Shown here: positions 41,397 to 51,088 of the stretch, piece after piece
Numbering within the stretch: the stretch's first letter is position 1
Layout of the letters: every line of letters begins with the position of its first letter
From: Rikenellaceae bacterium
GTDB lineage: Bacteria > Bacteroidota > Bacteroidia > Bacteroidales > UBA932
Direction of reading: 5' to 3'
Length of the DNA stretch: 64,000 nucleotides
Assembly: GCA_003542575.1 (NCBI GenBank)
Contig: DPKJ01000005.1
Coordinates: 248,001-312,000, forward strand
The notes under the pieces: model-generated
What the model saw: only the letters and a program-made list of their open reading frames with translations
Told to the model about the DNA's origin: nothing
Database searches by the model: none
Translations under genes and position numbers: made by a program

Positions 41397-44300
41397 TTAT
41401 TTGGTTTCAAAAAAATTTAAAATCTGCTCAATAATATTATTCAATTGGCTCTCTTCTTTTAATGTCTCAAGTGGGAAACCAAGTGATACTGTCTTGTAAT
41501 CTCCTTTATAAGCAACACCTGCAGAAATATTATTGTCTGAATATCTGAATATTGTCCATGCTCCCGGACCAACAGGTTCAATACCGTCCGGTGCTTCTGC
41601 ACTGTATGAATAACTGTTGGGAGTAGTGTGAAAGCTGAAATTCCCCTTGAAATCGTAAAGGCTCTGCACCGCTTTTACCTCACCGGTCTTTGAAGCCCAA
41701 TTTGTCCTCCATTGGTACTTAAGAGTATTCCTGGCAAACTCCTGCGCATCTTTGTCGTTTTTCACACTTTCCCACAGGTCTGTAGCAATAAATGCTCCTG
41801 AAACCAGAATATTACCACCTGTCTGAGAGTATTGTGCAATAAAATCTCTGAGATATTTAGGGAATACTTCGTATTTATAGTGGTTGGTAGAGCGTCCAAC
41901 AACAGTTTTAATCTGTTTGCCTGCTACAATGTCAATAATATCATATTTGGCTATAGAGTCAATGCCATTCAACAGTGCCTCGCTGCTAACTGATACAAAC
42001 GAGTATCCGTTCAAGGCAAATGCTTTACCATGAACAAAAGGATAATCGAAGCTGTTTCCTGCGATAACTTCGGTTTCATAGTTTGCATATGAAGAACCAA
42101 ATCCCGGAGAGTCGTCATCCATCCAGGGTATAGATCTGCGGAACTCATATTGACTGCCGATGAATGAAATATCCTTCAAGTAGGCAACACCATTATCTGT
42201 ATAGTCAAAGAATCCGGCAATTGATGTATCTGATGAGGCAAAAGAATGTGGTGGAGCAACTCTGTTAAATACGTTTATTATCAATATATTGCCCTTCTCT
42301 TGAGGAGATTTGTAAACAGAGAGTATTTCAGATGGAAAACTCTCTCCTCCAGTGTTGAATGCAGTGATTTTGAAGCTGTAAATTTTACCTGTCTCAATCT
42401 GGAAATCAATTTTATTTGAGGTAACAGCTGTCCCATTATCAAAACCTGCACCGTCAACACGTGTATAAACTATATACCCCTCCGGTTTTGCTGTTGGCTC
42501 CAACTTATCTTCTGTATCACTCCATTTAAGGGTGACAACCTGTCCGCTTGTTATGGCTGAAAACTCTTTTACCGGAAGTGGCTGCACGATATAATCCAGA
42601 CCTGACTGTTGTGATAGGTATTTTAGCATTCCTTTATAAATTGCCCTACTAACGTCAAAGCGGAATGTTGGATCAAGACCATACCTCATGTCTGCAAAAT
42701 TCTGATGAGAAAGAAGTTCAAGAAGCATAGTAGGAACCACAGGTGATCTGGATTCTGAATATGATCTGTCCCAAATCCCTCGCCTCTGCCAGATTGGTTC
42801 ATGGAGCTGCTTTATGTCTTCAACTATTTGAGTTTGAATTAAGTCCGTAAGATATCTGCCATTAAATCTGGGTTCTCCGGTTGGAAATTTGTCGGAACCA
42901 TTTGAAAAACGGGTAAAAATACCAAGTGTTCCAATAATTGAATCATTTAGGGTCGTGCCTGCATCTGTGTGAAAAGCCATAGCCAGGTCAACAGGAATAT
43001 TAAGACCCCTCTCCTGTGGGTTTTTAACAGAGCCTCCGCTTATCACATTTACCCACTTACCCCTTGACATATAATCATCATTATAGTCGTTTGTGTTTTT
43101 GTTGGGGCTGTATATTGTATCGCTGTACCCAGCCCACTGAAGCCAGTATCTTGCTCCCTCAGTAAACCTTGGATAGTTGCTGATAATGGGCTCCGGATCA
43201 ATTGGAAGGGTAATTCTTTGAAGAGGTTCGTTTGAAGAACTTGGTCTGTTAAGTACAATACCCTCTGTTGCCGGTTTTCTTGCAATGTTTCCCATTCCTC
43301 CTCCAAACTTAACTGCATCAGCAGAAACAATTTCCCCGTTTTTTGAAGTCAGGTTTGATAATGAAACCTCATATCCGGCCTCATCACCACGGGAAAAAAG
43401 AAATGTACCCAGATAAATCCATGTACCACCTCCCATTCTCTGGTTAACTGTAAAATGGGTCTCTCCGCCGGCATGTTTAACCGTATATTTTGCCTCTTGA
43501 GTACTATTTTGGAAGCTATGGTAGGATACATAAACAGCATATTCACCGGTCTCCGGAATCAGAGGTTTCCAATGGGCGTAGCTTTGAGTCCCCTTCTTAA
43601 TTGACCGGATTACTCTTGCTGTTCCCATTTGAAAAGGATTTTCTCCTGTAACATACACGTTTTGAGCATTGTGGAATCCAGGTAAAGAGGAATCATACCA
43701 TGATTCCAATCCGTTAAGTTCGGCATAACCAGAATACTCTGAATTATTATCTACAATAACCTCATTCTTTTGAACATCCCTTTCACGTGGCATCATAACC
43801 ACTGCCCCGGCATTCTCCAGCATCGGAACCAAAAAAGGGACAACATACGATTGAGTGTACAGGTCCTCAACTGTTTGGAATATTCTTGCCCTTTGCCATT
43901 CCCATCTGAGTAATTTCTGTTCATAATAGTATCCGTGACTCTGCCACACGGCAATATGCCTGTTGTTTAGTCCGGCAGAAACAGTGTAAGGTTTTGAACT
44001 GTTTCTTACAAGATTTCCTCTGCTTTCAAGCTCTTTTTGGTTATTCCTTATAGCTCTTCGGCTCTTTACAGGTGCTTTGGAGTTATAAAAAGGTGGAATT
44101 AGCTCTTCCAAAGCTAATCCGTTGGTTACAATCCTTAAATTAAAAGAACTAAACTCCTCAGGCAGCATTGATTTTACAAGAGAATATACAAGTTCTGTAT
44201 TATCTTCTCTGAATGGATATTCAGCCAGTGAGTTAGAAAAATATATAACAAGATCTTTTTTGTATGCAATTGCCGAATCTACCCTTATTCTTCCGGTTGC

Positions 44301-44435
44301 AAGGGCCTGCTTTCTAAGTATTTTTTGTAAAGTATCAGCTATTGGCGCAAATTCTTTACTGATTGTCTGAGAGTAGGTTTCTGCTGAAAATATGAGCATA
44401 AATGAGATCAGCAAAAGCGAGAAAATCTTTTTCAT
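41397..44435 (-). CDS. Secreted N-acetylmuramoyl-L-alanine amidase-like protein with golvesin and Fn3 domains
   Basis: 1012 residues with a signal peptide (MKKIFSLLLISFMLIFSAETYSQ). A golvesin C-terminal-like domain (about 260-400, GEYAVYVSYHSF and GGTWIYLGTF) sits inside an amidase_3-type region. The latter has AMAFHTDAGTT and MLLELLSHQNFADM, matching the His and Glu motifs of zinc amidases. A fibronectin III module (about 650-730) and a C-terminal domain follow. Bacteroidota members are often called xanthan lyases, which this domain set does not support. The ATG at 44435 gives a better signal peptide than the one at 44459. Confidence 0.8.
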   Translation of the reverse strand: MKKIFSLLLISFMLIFSAETYSQTISKEFAPIADTLQKILRKQALATGRIRVDSAIAYKKDLVIYFSNSLAEYPFREDNTELVYSLVKSMLPEEFSSFNLRIVTNGLALEELIPPFYNSKAPVKSRRAIRNNQKELESRGNLVRNSSKPYTVSAGLNNRHIAVWQSHGYYYEQKLLRWEWQRARIFQTVEDLYTQSYVVPFLVPMLENAGAVVMMPRERDVQKNEVIVDNNSEYSGYAELNGLESWYDSSLPGFHNAQNVYVTGENPFQMGTARVIRSIKKGTQSYAHWKPLIPETGEYAVYVSYHSFQNSTQEAKYTVKHAGGETHFTVNQRMGGGTWIYLGTFLFSRGDEAGYEVSLSNLTSKNGEIVSADAVKFGGGMGNIARKPATEGIVLNRPSSSNEPLQRITLPIDPEPIISNYPRFTEGARYWLQWAGYSDTIYSPNKNTNDYNDDYMSRGKWVNVISGGSVKNPQERGLNIPVDLAMAFHTDAGTTLNDSIIGTLGIFTRFSNGSDKFPTGEPRFNGRYLTDLIQTQIVEDIKQLHEPIWQRRGIWDRSYSESRSPVVPTMLLELLSHQNFADMRYGLDPTFRFDVSRAIYKGMLKYLSQQSGLDYIVQPLPVKEFSAITSGQVVTLKWSDTEDKLEPTAKPEGYIVYTRVDGAGFDNGTAVTSNKIDFQIETGKIYSFKITAFNTGGESFPSEILSVYKSPQEKGNILIINVFNRVAPPHSFASSDTSIAGFFDYTDNGVAYLKDISFIGSQYEFRRSIPWMDDDSPGFGSSYANYETEVIAGNSFDYPFVHGKAFALNGYSFVSVSSEALLNGIDSIAKYDIIDIVAGKQIKTVVGRSTNHYKYEVFPKYLRDFIAQYSQTGGNILVSGAFIATDLWESVKNDKDAQEFARNTLKYQWRTNWASKTGEVKAVQSLYDFKGNFSFHTTPNSYSYSAEAPDGIEPVGPGAWTIFRYSDNNISAGVAYKGDYKTVSLGFPLETLKEESQLNNIIEQILNFFETK

Positions 44436-44536
44436 CAGTTTATTTATTAAAGAGCACAAAAATAGTCAAAATTATAGTAACAGCTATTGGGAATCTGGCG
44501 AAAAGCGTAACTTTACATCACTTTTAACTGAACTCT

Positions 44537-45514
44537 ATGAAAAAGAGACTATCATTGGCAAATGTGCCAACAAAAATTACAAGGGCTGAAAGATTGTCAC
44601 AGGATCTTGGCGTTAACATTTTTATTAAAAGGGATGATCAGACTGGATCAGAAATTTCCGGGAATAAAATCCGAAAACTGGAATATGCTCTTAAAGAGGC
44701 TATTGATAAGGGCTGCACCAGAATTATAACTACCGGTGGTCTTCAGTCCAACCACTGCCGGGCCACAACTGCAGCTGCCACAATGCTTGGTTTGAAAACT
44801 ACAGTTTTACTTAGAGTTACCGATGGGACAAAAGTTGAAGGCAATTACTTTCTGGATAAATTGTTCGGGGCAGAGGTTGTTTTCTGTAATCCTGATGAAT
44901 ACAGAAACTCCAGAAATGAAATTATGCATAAACTTGCTAAGGATAGAGAGAAAAACGGGGAGATTTGCTATGTGATACCCGAAGGGGCATCATTTGGAAT
45001 TGGCTCTTTAGGTTATTTCGAAGCAATGCAGGAGATTGCTGTACAGGAGAAGGAGATGGGTGTTATATTTGATACTGTTGTTGTTGCTGTGGGTTCCGGA
45101 GGTACATACTCAGGTCTGTACCTTGCCAATAAACACTTCAACTCAGGCAAAAGAATAATTGGATTTGCTGTTTGCGACAACAGTGATTATTTTGCCAAAA
45201 GAATAGATTCAATAAATAAAGAGGCTGTTGAACATCTTGGTTTTGAGGTTGAAAGTAGGGTAGAGGAGATAGAGATTAATGACAAGTATGTGGGAATCGG
45301 ATATGCATTAAGTCGTCCAGAAGAGCTGGAATTCATTAAATATATTGCAACTCTGGAAGGGTTGGTTCTTGATCCTGTTTATACAGGAAAGGCAATGTAT
45401 GGCTTGTATAGCCAGATAAAAGAGGGTAAAATAACCGGTGCGAAAAACATTCTGTTTATCCACACCGGCGGACTATTTGGGCTGTTTCCTAAACAGGATC
45501 AGTTTAATTTTTAG
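44537..45514 (+). CDS. D-cysteine desulfhydrase / ACC deaminase family PLP enzyme
   Basis: 325-residue tryptophan-synthase-beta-fold PLP enzyme. The PLP lysine is in EISGNKIRKLEYAL, with the substrate loop TTGGLQSNHCRATTAAA and the phosphate loop GSGGTYSG. Homologues release sulfide, pyruvate and ammonia from D-cysteine or deaminate 1-aminocyclopropane-1-carboxylate; the sequence alone does not settle which. Upstream, TAACTTTA (near 44507) approximates a promoter core. Its end overlaps pruA by 11 bp, tail to tail. Confidence 0.87.
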   Translation: MKKRLSLANVPTKITRAERLSQDLGVNIFIKRDDQTGSEISGNKIRKLEYALKEAIDKGCTRIITTGGLQSNHCRATTAAATMLGLKTTVLLRVTDGTKVEGNYFLDKLFGAEVVFCNPDEYRNSRNEIMHKLAKDREKNGEICYVIPEGASFGIGSLGYFEAMQEIAVQEKEMGVIFDTVVVAVGSGGTYSGLYLANKHFNSGKRIIGFAVCDNSDYFAKRIDSINKEAVEHLGFEVESRVEEIEINDKYVGIGYALSRPEELEFIKYIATLEGLVLDPVYTGKAMYGLYSQIKEGKITGAKNILFIHTGGLFGLFPKQDQFNF

Positions 45515-47147
45515 AGGATCTCTTTTTCATATATCCATATCTTATATCCACAGGCGGGATAAAAGTCTCCTTAACTGTTCTTGGACTGACCCACCTTATG
45601 AGATTGAACACTCCTCCTGCTTTGTCATTGGTTCCGGAACCTCTTGAACCACCAAATGGTTGTTTTCCAACCACTGCACCGGTAGGCTTATCGTTAATGT
45701 AAAAGTTTCCGGCAGCGTACCTTAGTCTGTTACAAATACTTGCTACTGCAACCCTGTCTTGTCCGAAAACTGCACCTGTAAGTCCGTAAGGTGATGTCGT
45801 GTCACAAATATCAAGTGTCTGCTCAATTTGTTCATCTTCGTAGACATAAGCTGTTAATACAGGGCCGAATATCTCCTCCTCCATAGTTAAAAAATGGGGA
45901 TTGGTAGTGAGAATGAGCGTAGGTTTAACAAAGAATCCTATTGAATCATCATACTCTCCTCCAAAAATAATTTCAGCTTCATTCGAACTTTGAGCCTTTT
46001 TAATATAAGATGCAATATTGTCGAAAGAGGCTTTGTCAATTACTGCATTTACAAAATTATCTGATTCAGCCACATCTCCCATTTTTGCGCTCTCTGAAAT
46101 TTTAACGATCTCTTTTTTAAACTCTTCCCATAGCGATTGTGGGATATATGCCCTGGATGCTGCCGAACATTTCTGGCCCTGATACTCGAATGCTCCACTG
46201 TAGGCAGCAACTGCCACCTCTGTTACATTGGCAGATGGGTGCACAAAAATAAAATCTTTACCTCCGGTTTCTCCAACAACTCTTGGATAGGAGCGATAGT
46301 TAGTAAGCCTTTCTCCTACTTGTCTCCACAATGAGTTAAAAGTAGAATTAGATCCGGTAAAGTGTATTCCGGCAAGATGGGGTGATTTAAGAACCTCTTT
46401 TCCGATTAAAGCTCCGCTGCCCGGAACAAAATTGACAACTCCGGGAGGAACTCCTGCTTCAAGAAATATTTTCATTAGGTAATAATTTGATAACAAAGCT
46501 GTTGTTGCAGGTTTCCATACAGTTGTGTTACCCATCATTACAGGTGAGAGATTTAAATTTGAAGCTATTGATGTGAAATTAAATGGACTTACAGAGAAGA
46601 CGAAGCCTTCAAGAGCTCTGTATTCCATTCTGTTAAGCTGATTAAATGAAGAAATCGGCTGAGTTTTATAAATTTCAGAAGCAAAATACACATTAAACCT
46701 TAAGAAATCTGCTGTTTCACAAACGGCATCAATTTCAGACTGATATATATTTTTGCTTTGCCCCAGCATTGTTGCCGCATTTATCAGTGCCCTGTATTTA
46801 ACTGTCAGCAAATCAGCAATCTTTAACATAATTGAAGCTCTGGTTGTCCAGTTAAGATCAGACCATATTTTGTGAGAATCAATAGCAGCATCAATTGCCA
46901 TTTTAATCTCCTTCTCACCCGCTTTATGAAAATTTGCCAGTATATGCTTATGGTTGTGGGGCATAACAACCTTGCCGGTATCATTAGTGAATATCTCCTT
47001 CCCTCCAATTACCAAAGGAATTTCAACAACAATCTCAGATTGTCGCTTAAGCTCCTTTTCGAGCTCTTCTCTCTCCTGGCTCCCTTCTAAATACTCCAGA
47101 ATTGGCTCATTTGACGGAATCGGAAAATTATGTAATGAATTATTCAT
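45504..47147 (-). CDS. pruA: L-glutamate gamma-semialdehyde dehydrogenase (pyrroline-5-carboxylate dehydrogenase)
   Basis: Converts glutamate semialdehyde (from proline) to glutamate with NAD+. 547 residues, the eukaryote-like monofunctional form. The catalytic Cys is in GQKCSAASRAYIP and the general base Glu in RVVGETGGKDFIFVH; SVSPFNFTSIASNLN and the C-terminal KPFGGSRGSGTNDKAGG are typical of the P5CDH group. No PutA dehydrogenase domain is fused or nearby. Confidence 0.94.
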   Translation of the reverse strand: MNNSLHNFPIPSNEPILEYLEGSQEREELEKELKRQSEIVVEIPLVIGGKEIFTNDTGKVVMPHNHKHILANFHKAGEKEIKMAIDAAIDSHKIWSDLNWTTRASIMLKIADLLTVKYRALINAATMLGQSKNIYQSEIDAVCETADFLRFNVYFASEIYKTQPISSFNQLNRMEYRALEGFVFSVSPFNFTSIASNLNLSPVMMGNTTVWKPATTALLSNYYLMKIFLEAGVPPGVVNFVPGSGALIGKEVLKSPHLAGIHFTGSNSTFNSLWRQVGERLTNYRSYPRVVGETGGKDFIFVHPSANVTEVAVAAYSGAFEYQGQKCSAASRAYIPQSLWEEFKKEIVKISESAKMGDVAESDNFVNAVIDKASFDNIASYIKKAQSSNEAEIIFGGEYDDSIGFFVKPTLILTTNPHFLTMEEEIFGPVLTAYVYEDEQIEQTLDICDTTSPYGLTGAVFGQDRVAVASICNRLRYAAGNFYINDKPTGAVVGKQPFGGSRGSGTNDKAGGVFNLIRWVSPRTVKETFIPPVDIRYGYMKKRSSKN

Positions 47148-47237
47148 ATTTAATTAATTAAATTGGTACTCTTTTTCAATATATATGCAACAATTGAAAA
47201 ATGAATTCGTTTAAAAAGCAGAAACAGATTAATAAAC

Positions 47238-47789
47238 ATGAATCACTTCTTTAAGCAGGTAACAAGAAGAGCTCCTTCGGAAGAGGAAAAAATTTATGAT
47301 GAATGCCATAAACGGCTCTATTTTACAAGTCTGCGTATCTTAAACAACCAGTTTGAGGCAGAGGAGGTAATGCACGACACTTTGTTAAAATATTTTGACA
47401 GAGGAGAGAAATTTAAAGATTTTAAAGAGAGAAATGCCTGGATGACAAGGGTATGTATAAATCTCTCAATTGACAGACTGAGAAAACGAAAATCAGAAGA
47501 ACTTAGACTTTTGTCTGAAGAACTTAAAAGAGAAAACATTGAAGAGAACGTAACCCAGGATATACCGGAATACTCTTTCAAAGGAGTAACCATCAGCATG
47601 GTCAAAGAGGCAATTGAGAGATTGGCGGGGGGTTACAGACTTGTACTCTCTCTTAACCTGTTTGAGGGTTATGATTATGAAGAGATAGCGCAGATACTGG
47701 ATTTAAAGGAAGTTACTGTTCGTTCTCAATACATCAGAGGCAAAGCAAGATTGGTTGAGGAGATAGAAAAATTAAAAAAATTGAATTAA
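47238..47789 (+). CDS. ECF-type RNA polymerase sigma factor
   Basis: 183 residues. Region 2 (about 25-90: LRILNNQFEAEEVMHDTLLKYF, WMTRVCINLSIDRLRKRK) binds the -10 element and core polymerase; region 4 (about 125-175: LNLFEGYDYEEIAQILDLKEVTVRSQYIRGKARL) is the -35 helix-turn-helix. It is followed 15 bp later by a membrane protein that looks like its anti-sigma factor, and then a secreted GIN-domain protein, a typical Bacteroidota ECF cassette. Confidence 0.92.
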   Translation: MNHFFKQVTRRAPSEEEKIYDECHKRLYFTSLRILNNQFEAEEVMHDTLLKYFDRGEKFKDFKERNAWMTRVCINLSIDRLRKRKSEELRLLSEELKRENIEENVTQDIPEYSFKGVTISMVKEAIERLAGGYRLVLSLNLFEGYDYEEIAQILDLKEVTVRSQYIRGKARLVEEIEKLKKLN

Positions 47790-47804
47790 GCTAAATGTTC
47801 AGTT

Positions 47805-48263
47805 ATGGAGACATTAAATGATATGATTAAAAACAACAGGGATATGTTCGAAAACAATCAACTACCCGAAGGACACAAAGATAGATTTCTTAAAAAAGTT
47901 GCCAGAAAAAAATTCGCCGCCAAAAGAGAGTTTGTTTTCAAGGTAGCAGCAGCAGTCCTGATATTTGCAGCGGTATCTGTTCCATGGATTTTCAAAGGAA
48001 CACAACCAGGCAGCTTTTTAGCAACACTGGAAAGAGAGAGCTCTGCACTATACATTATGGCTCAGGAACTTGACCCTCTTAATCGGGCAATGGTAATAAA
48101 TACATTGGATCAACTAACCTCCGAAGCTGTACCTTTTTCTGAGCAACTACCTGACAATCTTGACAGGAAAACAGCAATAAAGATGAGCAAAGAGTACTAC
48201 GGTCCAAAAATCGACGGAGTTGGAAGACTTCGAGGTTATGTGAGCGAACTTCTTGAAAATTAA
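47805..48263 (+). CDS. Single-pass membrane protein, candidate anti-sigma factor
   Basis: 152 residues: a charged cytoplasmic N terminus (METLNDMIKNNRDMFENNQLPEGHKDRF), one membrane helix (VFKVAAAVLIFAAVSVPWIF) and a periplasmic tail of about 80 residues. No zinc-binding HxxxCxxC anti-sigma signature is present, so the assignment rests on topology and position directly after the sigma gene. It would hold the ECF factor at the membrane until a signal arrives (inference). Confidence 0.65.
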   Translation: METLNDMIKNNRDMFENNQLPEGHKDRFLKKVARKKFAAKREFVFKVAAAVLIFAAVSVPWIFKGTQPGSFLATLERESSALYIMAQELDPLNRAMVINTLDQLTSEAVPFSEQLPDNLDRKTAIKMSKEYYGPKIDGVGRLRGYVSELLEN

Positions 48264-48313
48264 CGATATAAACTAACACAAAATATTTATTAAATAATTT
48301 AAAAAACAAACAA

Positions 48314-49192
48314 ATGAAAAAGTTTTTTACGATTGCAGTTGTGATGTTGTTAACAATGACACTATTTGCACAAACCGAAAAAAAGAGTTTTAATGTAAGC
48401 GGCTTTGAGGGAATAGATGCAGGAGGTGTATTCGAAATCGAACTTGTAAAAAGTGACAAAGAGAGTCTTACCATTGAAACAGAGGTAGATATAATGCCAC
48501 ATGTAAAGGTCAAAGTAACTGCCGGTGTACTCAGATTGTCTATTGAGACCAAAGATCTGCCATCAAAATTCAAAAGAAACATGAAGGCTGTAAAAGCTTA
48601 TGTATCTGTTAAAAATCTAACTAACATTAATTTATCCGGAGTAACAACATTGAAGGTGAACTCTGCATTTACTGTAAATGACTTTGTTGCCAGAGTTAGC
48701 GGTGTATCTAAAGTAGAAGGGTTGAATATAACCGCAAAATCATTTAAAGCAAATCTTAGCGGAGCATCTTCTATGGATATGAAAGGAGTAGGAGAGACTG
48801 CTGCATTTGAATTATCAGGTGCCAGTAAAATTAAAATCAACCAGACTTTTGGAGGCCTTAAATTAGAAGGAAGTGGTGCAGCTAAAATAGATGTAACAGG
48901 AATTAGCGAATATGCCGAACTATCATTTTCAGGTGCTGTAAACGCTAAATTTTCAGGAGGCTGGGCAACAAAAGTTATATTGGAGATGTCAGGAGCATCT
49001 AAGTTTGATGCACCGGACTACCCTGTAAAAGAGATGGATATAAAAGTGAGCGGGGTATCAAATGTTAATGTTAATGTAACTGAAGCCATCTCTGTTGAGG
49101 TTAGCGGAGGTTCAAGCATCAGATATAAAGGTGATCCTCAAATTAGAAAGGTAGATATCAGCTCAATATCAACTTTTAAGAAGATAAATTAA
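48314..49192 (+). CDS. Secreted head GIN-domain (DUF2807) protein
   Basis: 292 residues with signal peptide MKKFFTIAVVMLLTMTLFAQ. The mature part is a repetitive right-handed beta-helix with many GAS/SGAS turns (NLSGASSMD, ELSGASKIK, EMSGASKFD, KVSGVSNV), characteristic of DUF2807. The function of the family is not well established; an envelope or adhesin-like role is likely. It is the third gene of the ECF cassette and a plausible target of that sigma factor (inference). Confidence 0.87.
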   Translation: MKKFFTIAVVMLLTMTLFAQTEKKSFNVSGFEGIDAGGVFEIELVKSDKESLTIETEVDIMPHVKVKVTAGVLRLSIETKDLPSKFKRNMKAVKAYVSVKNLTNINLSGVTTLKVNSAFTVNDFVARVSGVSKVEGLNITAKSFKANLSGASSMDMKGVGETAAFELSGASKIKINQTFGGLKLEGSGAAKIDVTGISEYAELSFSGAVNAKFSGGWATKVILEMSGASKFDAPDYPVKEMDIKVSGVSNVNVNVTEAISVEVSGGSSIRYKGDPQIRKVDISSISTFKKIN

Positions 49193-49238
49193 CTCGGTTT
49201 ATGCTCATTTTACTATCTTTAACAAAAAAATAGATAAA

Positions 49239-50315
49239 ATGAGCTATAAGAAACTACACCAAAATGCCTTTGTGCTTGATTCCCATTGTGATACTCCTTT
49301 AAGATTAATTGAAGGATCTGATCTTGGAAAAAAATTGCACAAAGGCCATTTTGATTATATCAGAATGCAAGAGGGCGGCCTTGATGCCGTTTTTTTTGCA
49401 ATTTACACATCAGGCAAGCTAGAGCCGGATGCTGCCACAAGAAGGGCGCTGCAGCTAATTGCCGGAGTATATGACTCTGTTGAGGCCAACTCAGGTAAAG
49501 TGGCCATTGCATTGGATGCCGAAGAGGCGCTAATGAACAGAGAGAATGGACTTTTGTCAATTTTCCTGGGGATGGAAAATGGAGCCCCAATTCAGAAAGA
49601 TATGAGTCTTCTCAGACTATTCTATGATATGGGGATCAGATATATGACTCTCTGTCACTCTGCGAATAATGAAATTTGCGACTCATGTGCTCCAAAGGAG
49701 AAGAGATGGAATGGTTTGAGTCCGTTTGGAATCGAGGTAATAAAAGAGATGAACCGTCTAGGGATGCTGGTAGATGTGTCTCATATATCAGATGAAGCAT
49801 TTTACGATGTGCTTAAACATTCAGACCAACCTGTTGTGGCAACTCACTCCTGTTGCAGGGCAATTGCAAATCACCCAAGAAACCTTACAGATCAAATGAT
49901 TATAGATCTGGCTGCAAAGGGTGGGGTGGTTCAAATAAATTTTTATCCTCCGTTTTTAAATAGTGAATATGCTGAGAAATTCTGGCCACTATGCGACGAA
50001 TTCGAAGCGGCTGAGGAGTTGTATAAACAAGATCCCGTTAAACATGAGGCATTATACAACCAGGCAACTGAAAAGATGTTTGCAATAGAAAGGCCATCAT
50101 ATAAGGAGATTGTAGATCATATTGACCATGTGGTTAAGTTGGTAGGAACAGACCATGTAGGTTTAGGTTCTGATTTTGACGGAATTGAGGTAACACCTGA
50201 GGGTCTTGAAGGGGTAGATAAATTACCTGTTATAACAAAAGAGCTTAAATCGAGAGGTTATTCAGACGAAGATATCGTGAAAATTATAGGAGGAAATTTC
50301 TTAAGATTACTTTAA
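49239..50315 (+). CDS. Membrane dipeptidase family (M19, renal dipeptidase-like)
   Basis: 358-residue zinc amidohydrolase. The metal ligands are in VLDSHCDTPLRL (His-x-Asp), LGMENGAP (Glu), VVATHSCCRAIANHPRN (His and the Arg/His binding pocket) and GLGSDFDGIE (Asp). No signal peptide is evident, so it may be cytoplasmic. It hydrolyses dipeptides, possibly D-containing or peptidoglycan-derived. TATCTTTA about 26 bp upstream of the ATG approximates a promoter core. An SDR gene follows after 11 bp. Confidence 0.92.
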   Translation: MSYKKLHQNAFVLDSHCDTPLRLIEGSDLGKKLHKGHFDYIRMQEGGLDAVFFAIYTSGKLEPDAATRRALQLIAGVYDSVEANSGKVAIALDAEEALMNRENGLLSIFLGMENGAPIQKDMSLLRLFYDMGIRYMTLCHSANNEICDSCAPKEKRWNGLSPFGIEVIKEMNRLGMLVDVSHISDEAFYDVLKHSDQPVVATHSCCRAIANHPRNLTDQMIIDLAAKGGVVQINFYPPFLNSEYAEKFWPLCDEFEAAEELYKQDPVKHEALYNQATEKMFAIERPSYKEIVDHIDHVVKLVGTDHVGLGSDFDGIEVTPEGLEGVDKLPVITKELKSRGYSDEDIVKIIGGNFLRLL

Positions 50316-50326
50316 TACAGCGCTTT

Positions 50327-51088
50327 ATGGCAAAGATAGCATTGATTACCGGTGCCACTTCAGGAATTGGAAGGGCAATTTCCCTTATAATGGCAAAGGA
50401 GGGATATGATATAATCGCAACAGGCCGAAGAGCATCTCTTCTCTCAGATCTGGCAAAAGAGCTGGAGGCTAAGTTTAAAGTGAGGGTGCTTCCGCTTGGT
50501 TTTGATGTTAGAGATGCCTCTCAGGTTGAGCACTATCTGGGCAAACTATCCGAAAAATGGTCAGATATTTCACTTTTGGTCAATAACGCAGGCCTTGCAG
50601 TGGGACTTAACCCCATAAATTCAGGAGTGGTTGATGACTGGGAGAGAATGGTTGATACCAATATTAAGGGTTTGCTGTATGTCTCCAGGATAGTATCCAA
50701 TATTATGATAAAAAGGGGAGGAGGGCATATTATCAACATTGGCTCAATTGCAGGAAAGGGTGTATATCCAAACGGGAATGTCTATTGTGCCACAAAATAT
50801 GCAGTTGATGCCCTTTCAAAAGGTATGATGATGGATCTTTACACCCACAACATCAGGGTATCTCAGGTTTGTCCCGGTGCAGCAGAGACTGAGTTCTCTC
50901 AGGTTAGGTTCAAGGGTGACATGGATAAGGCTGCTGATGTTTACAAGGGTTTTACACCACTTTCGGCTGAAGATATTGCGGATGTTGTCAGATATGTAGC
51001 ACTGGCTCCACCACATGTTAATATCTCCGATGTGGTGATTATGCCAACTGCTCAGGCATCAGTCTCTCTTATTAACAGAAAGTTGTGA
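50327..51088 (+). CDS. YdfG-like short-chain dehydrogenase
   Basis: 253-residue SDR close to the NADP-dependent 3-hydroxy acid/serine dehydrogenase group: ITGATSGIGRAISL, ATGRRASLL (NADP-type Arg pair), NNAGLA, Ser in NIGSIAGKG, and the Tyr-x3-Lys as YCATK. The C-terminal AETEFSQVRFKGDMDKAADVYKG is the YdfG hallmark. Follows the dipeptidase by 11 bp; convergent with the serine hydrolase. A second, unlike SDR is at 34.6 kb. Confidence 0.9.
   Translation: MAKIALITGATSGIGRAISLIMAKEGYDIIATGRRASLLSDLAKELEAKFKVRVLPLGFDVRDASQVEHYLGKLSEKWSDISLLVNNAGLAVGLNPINSGVVDDWERMVDTNIKGLLYVSRIVSNIMIKRGGGHIINIGSIAGKGVYPNGNVYCATKYAVDALSKGMMMDLYTHNIRVSQVCPGAAETEFSQVRFKGDMDKAADVYKGFTPLSAEDIADVVRYVALAPPHVNISDVVIMPTAQASVSLINRKL

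Noticed and set aside
41397..44435. Xanthan lyase annotation for the golvesin-domain protein
   Set aside because: No polysaccharide lyase motif is seen; the His/Glu motifs fit a zinc amidase and the golvesin domain is not specific for lyases.
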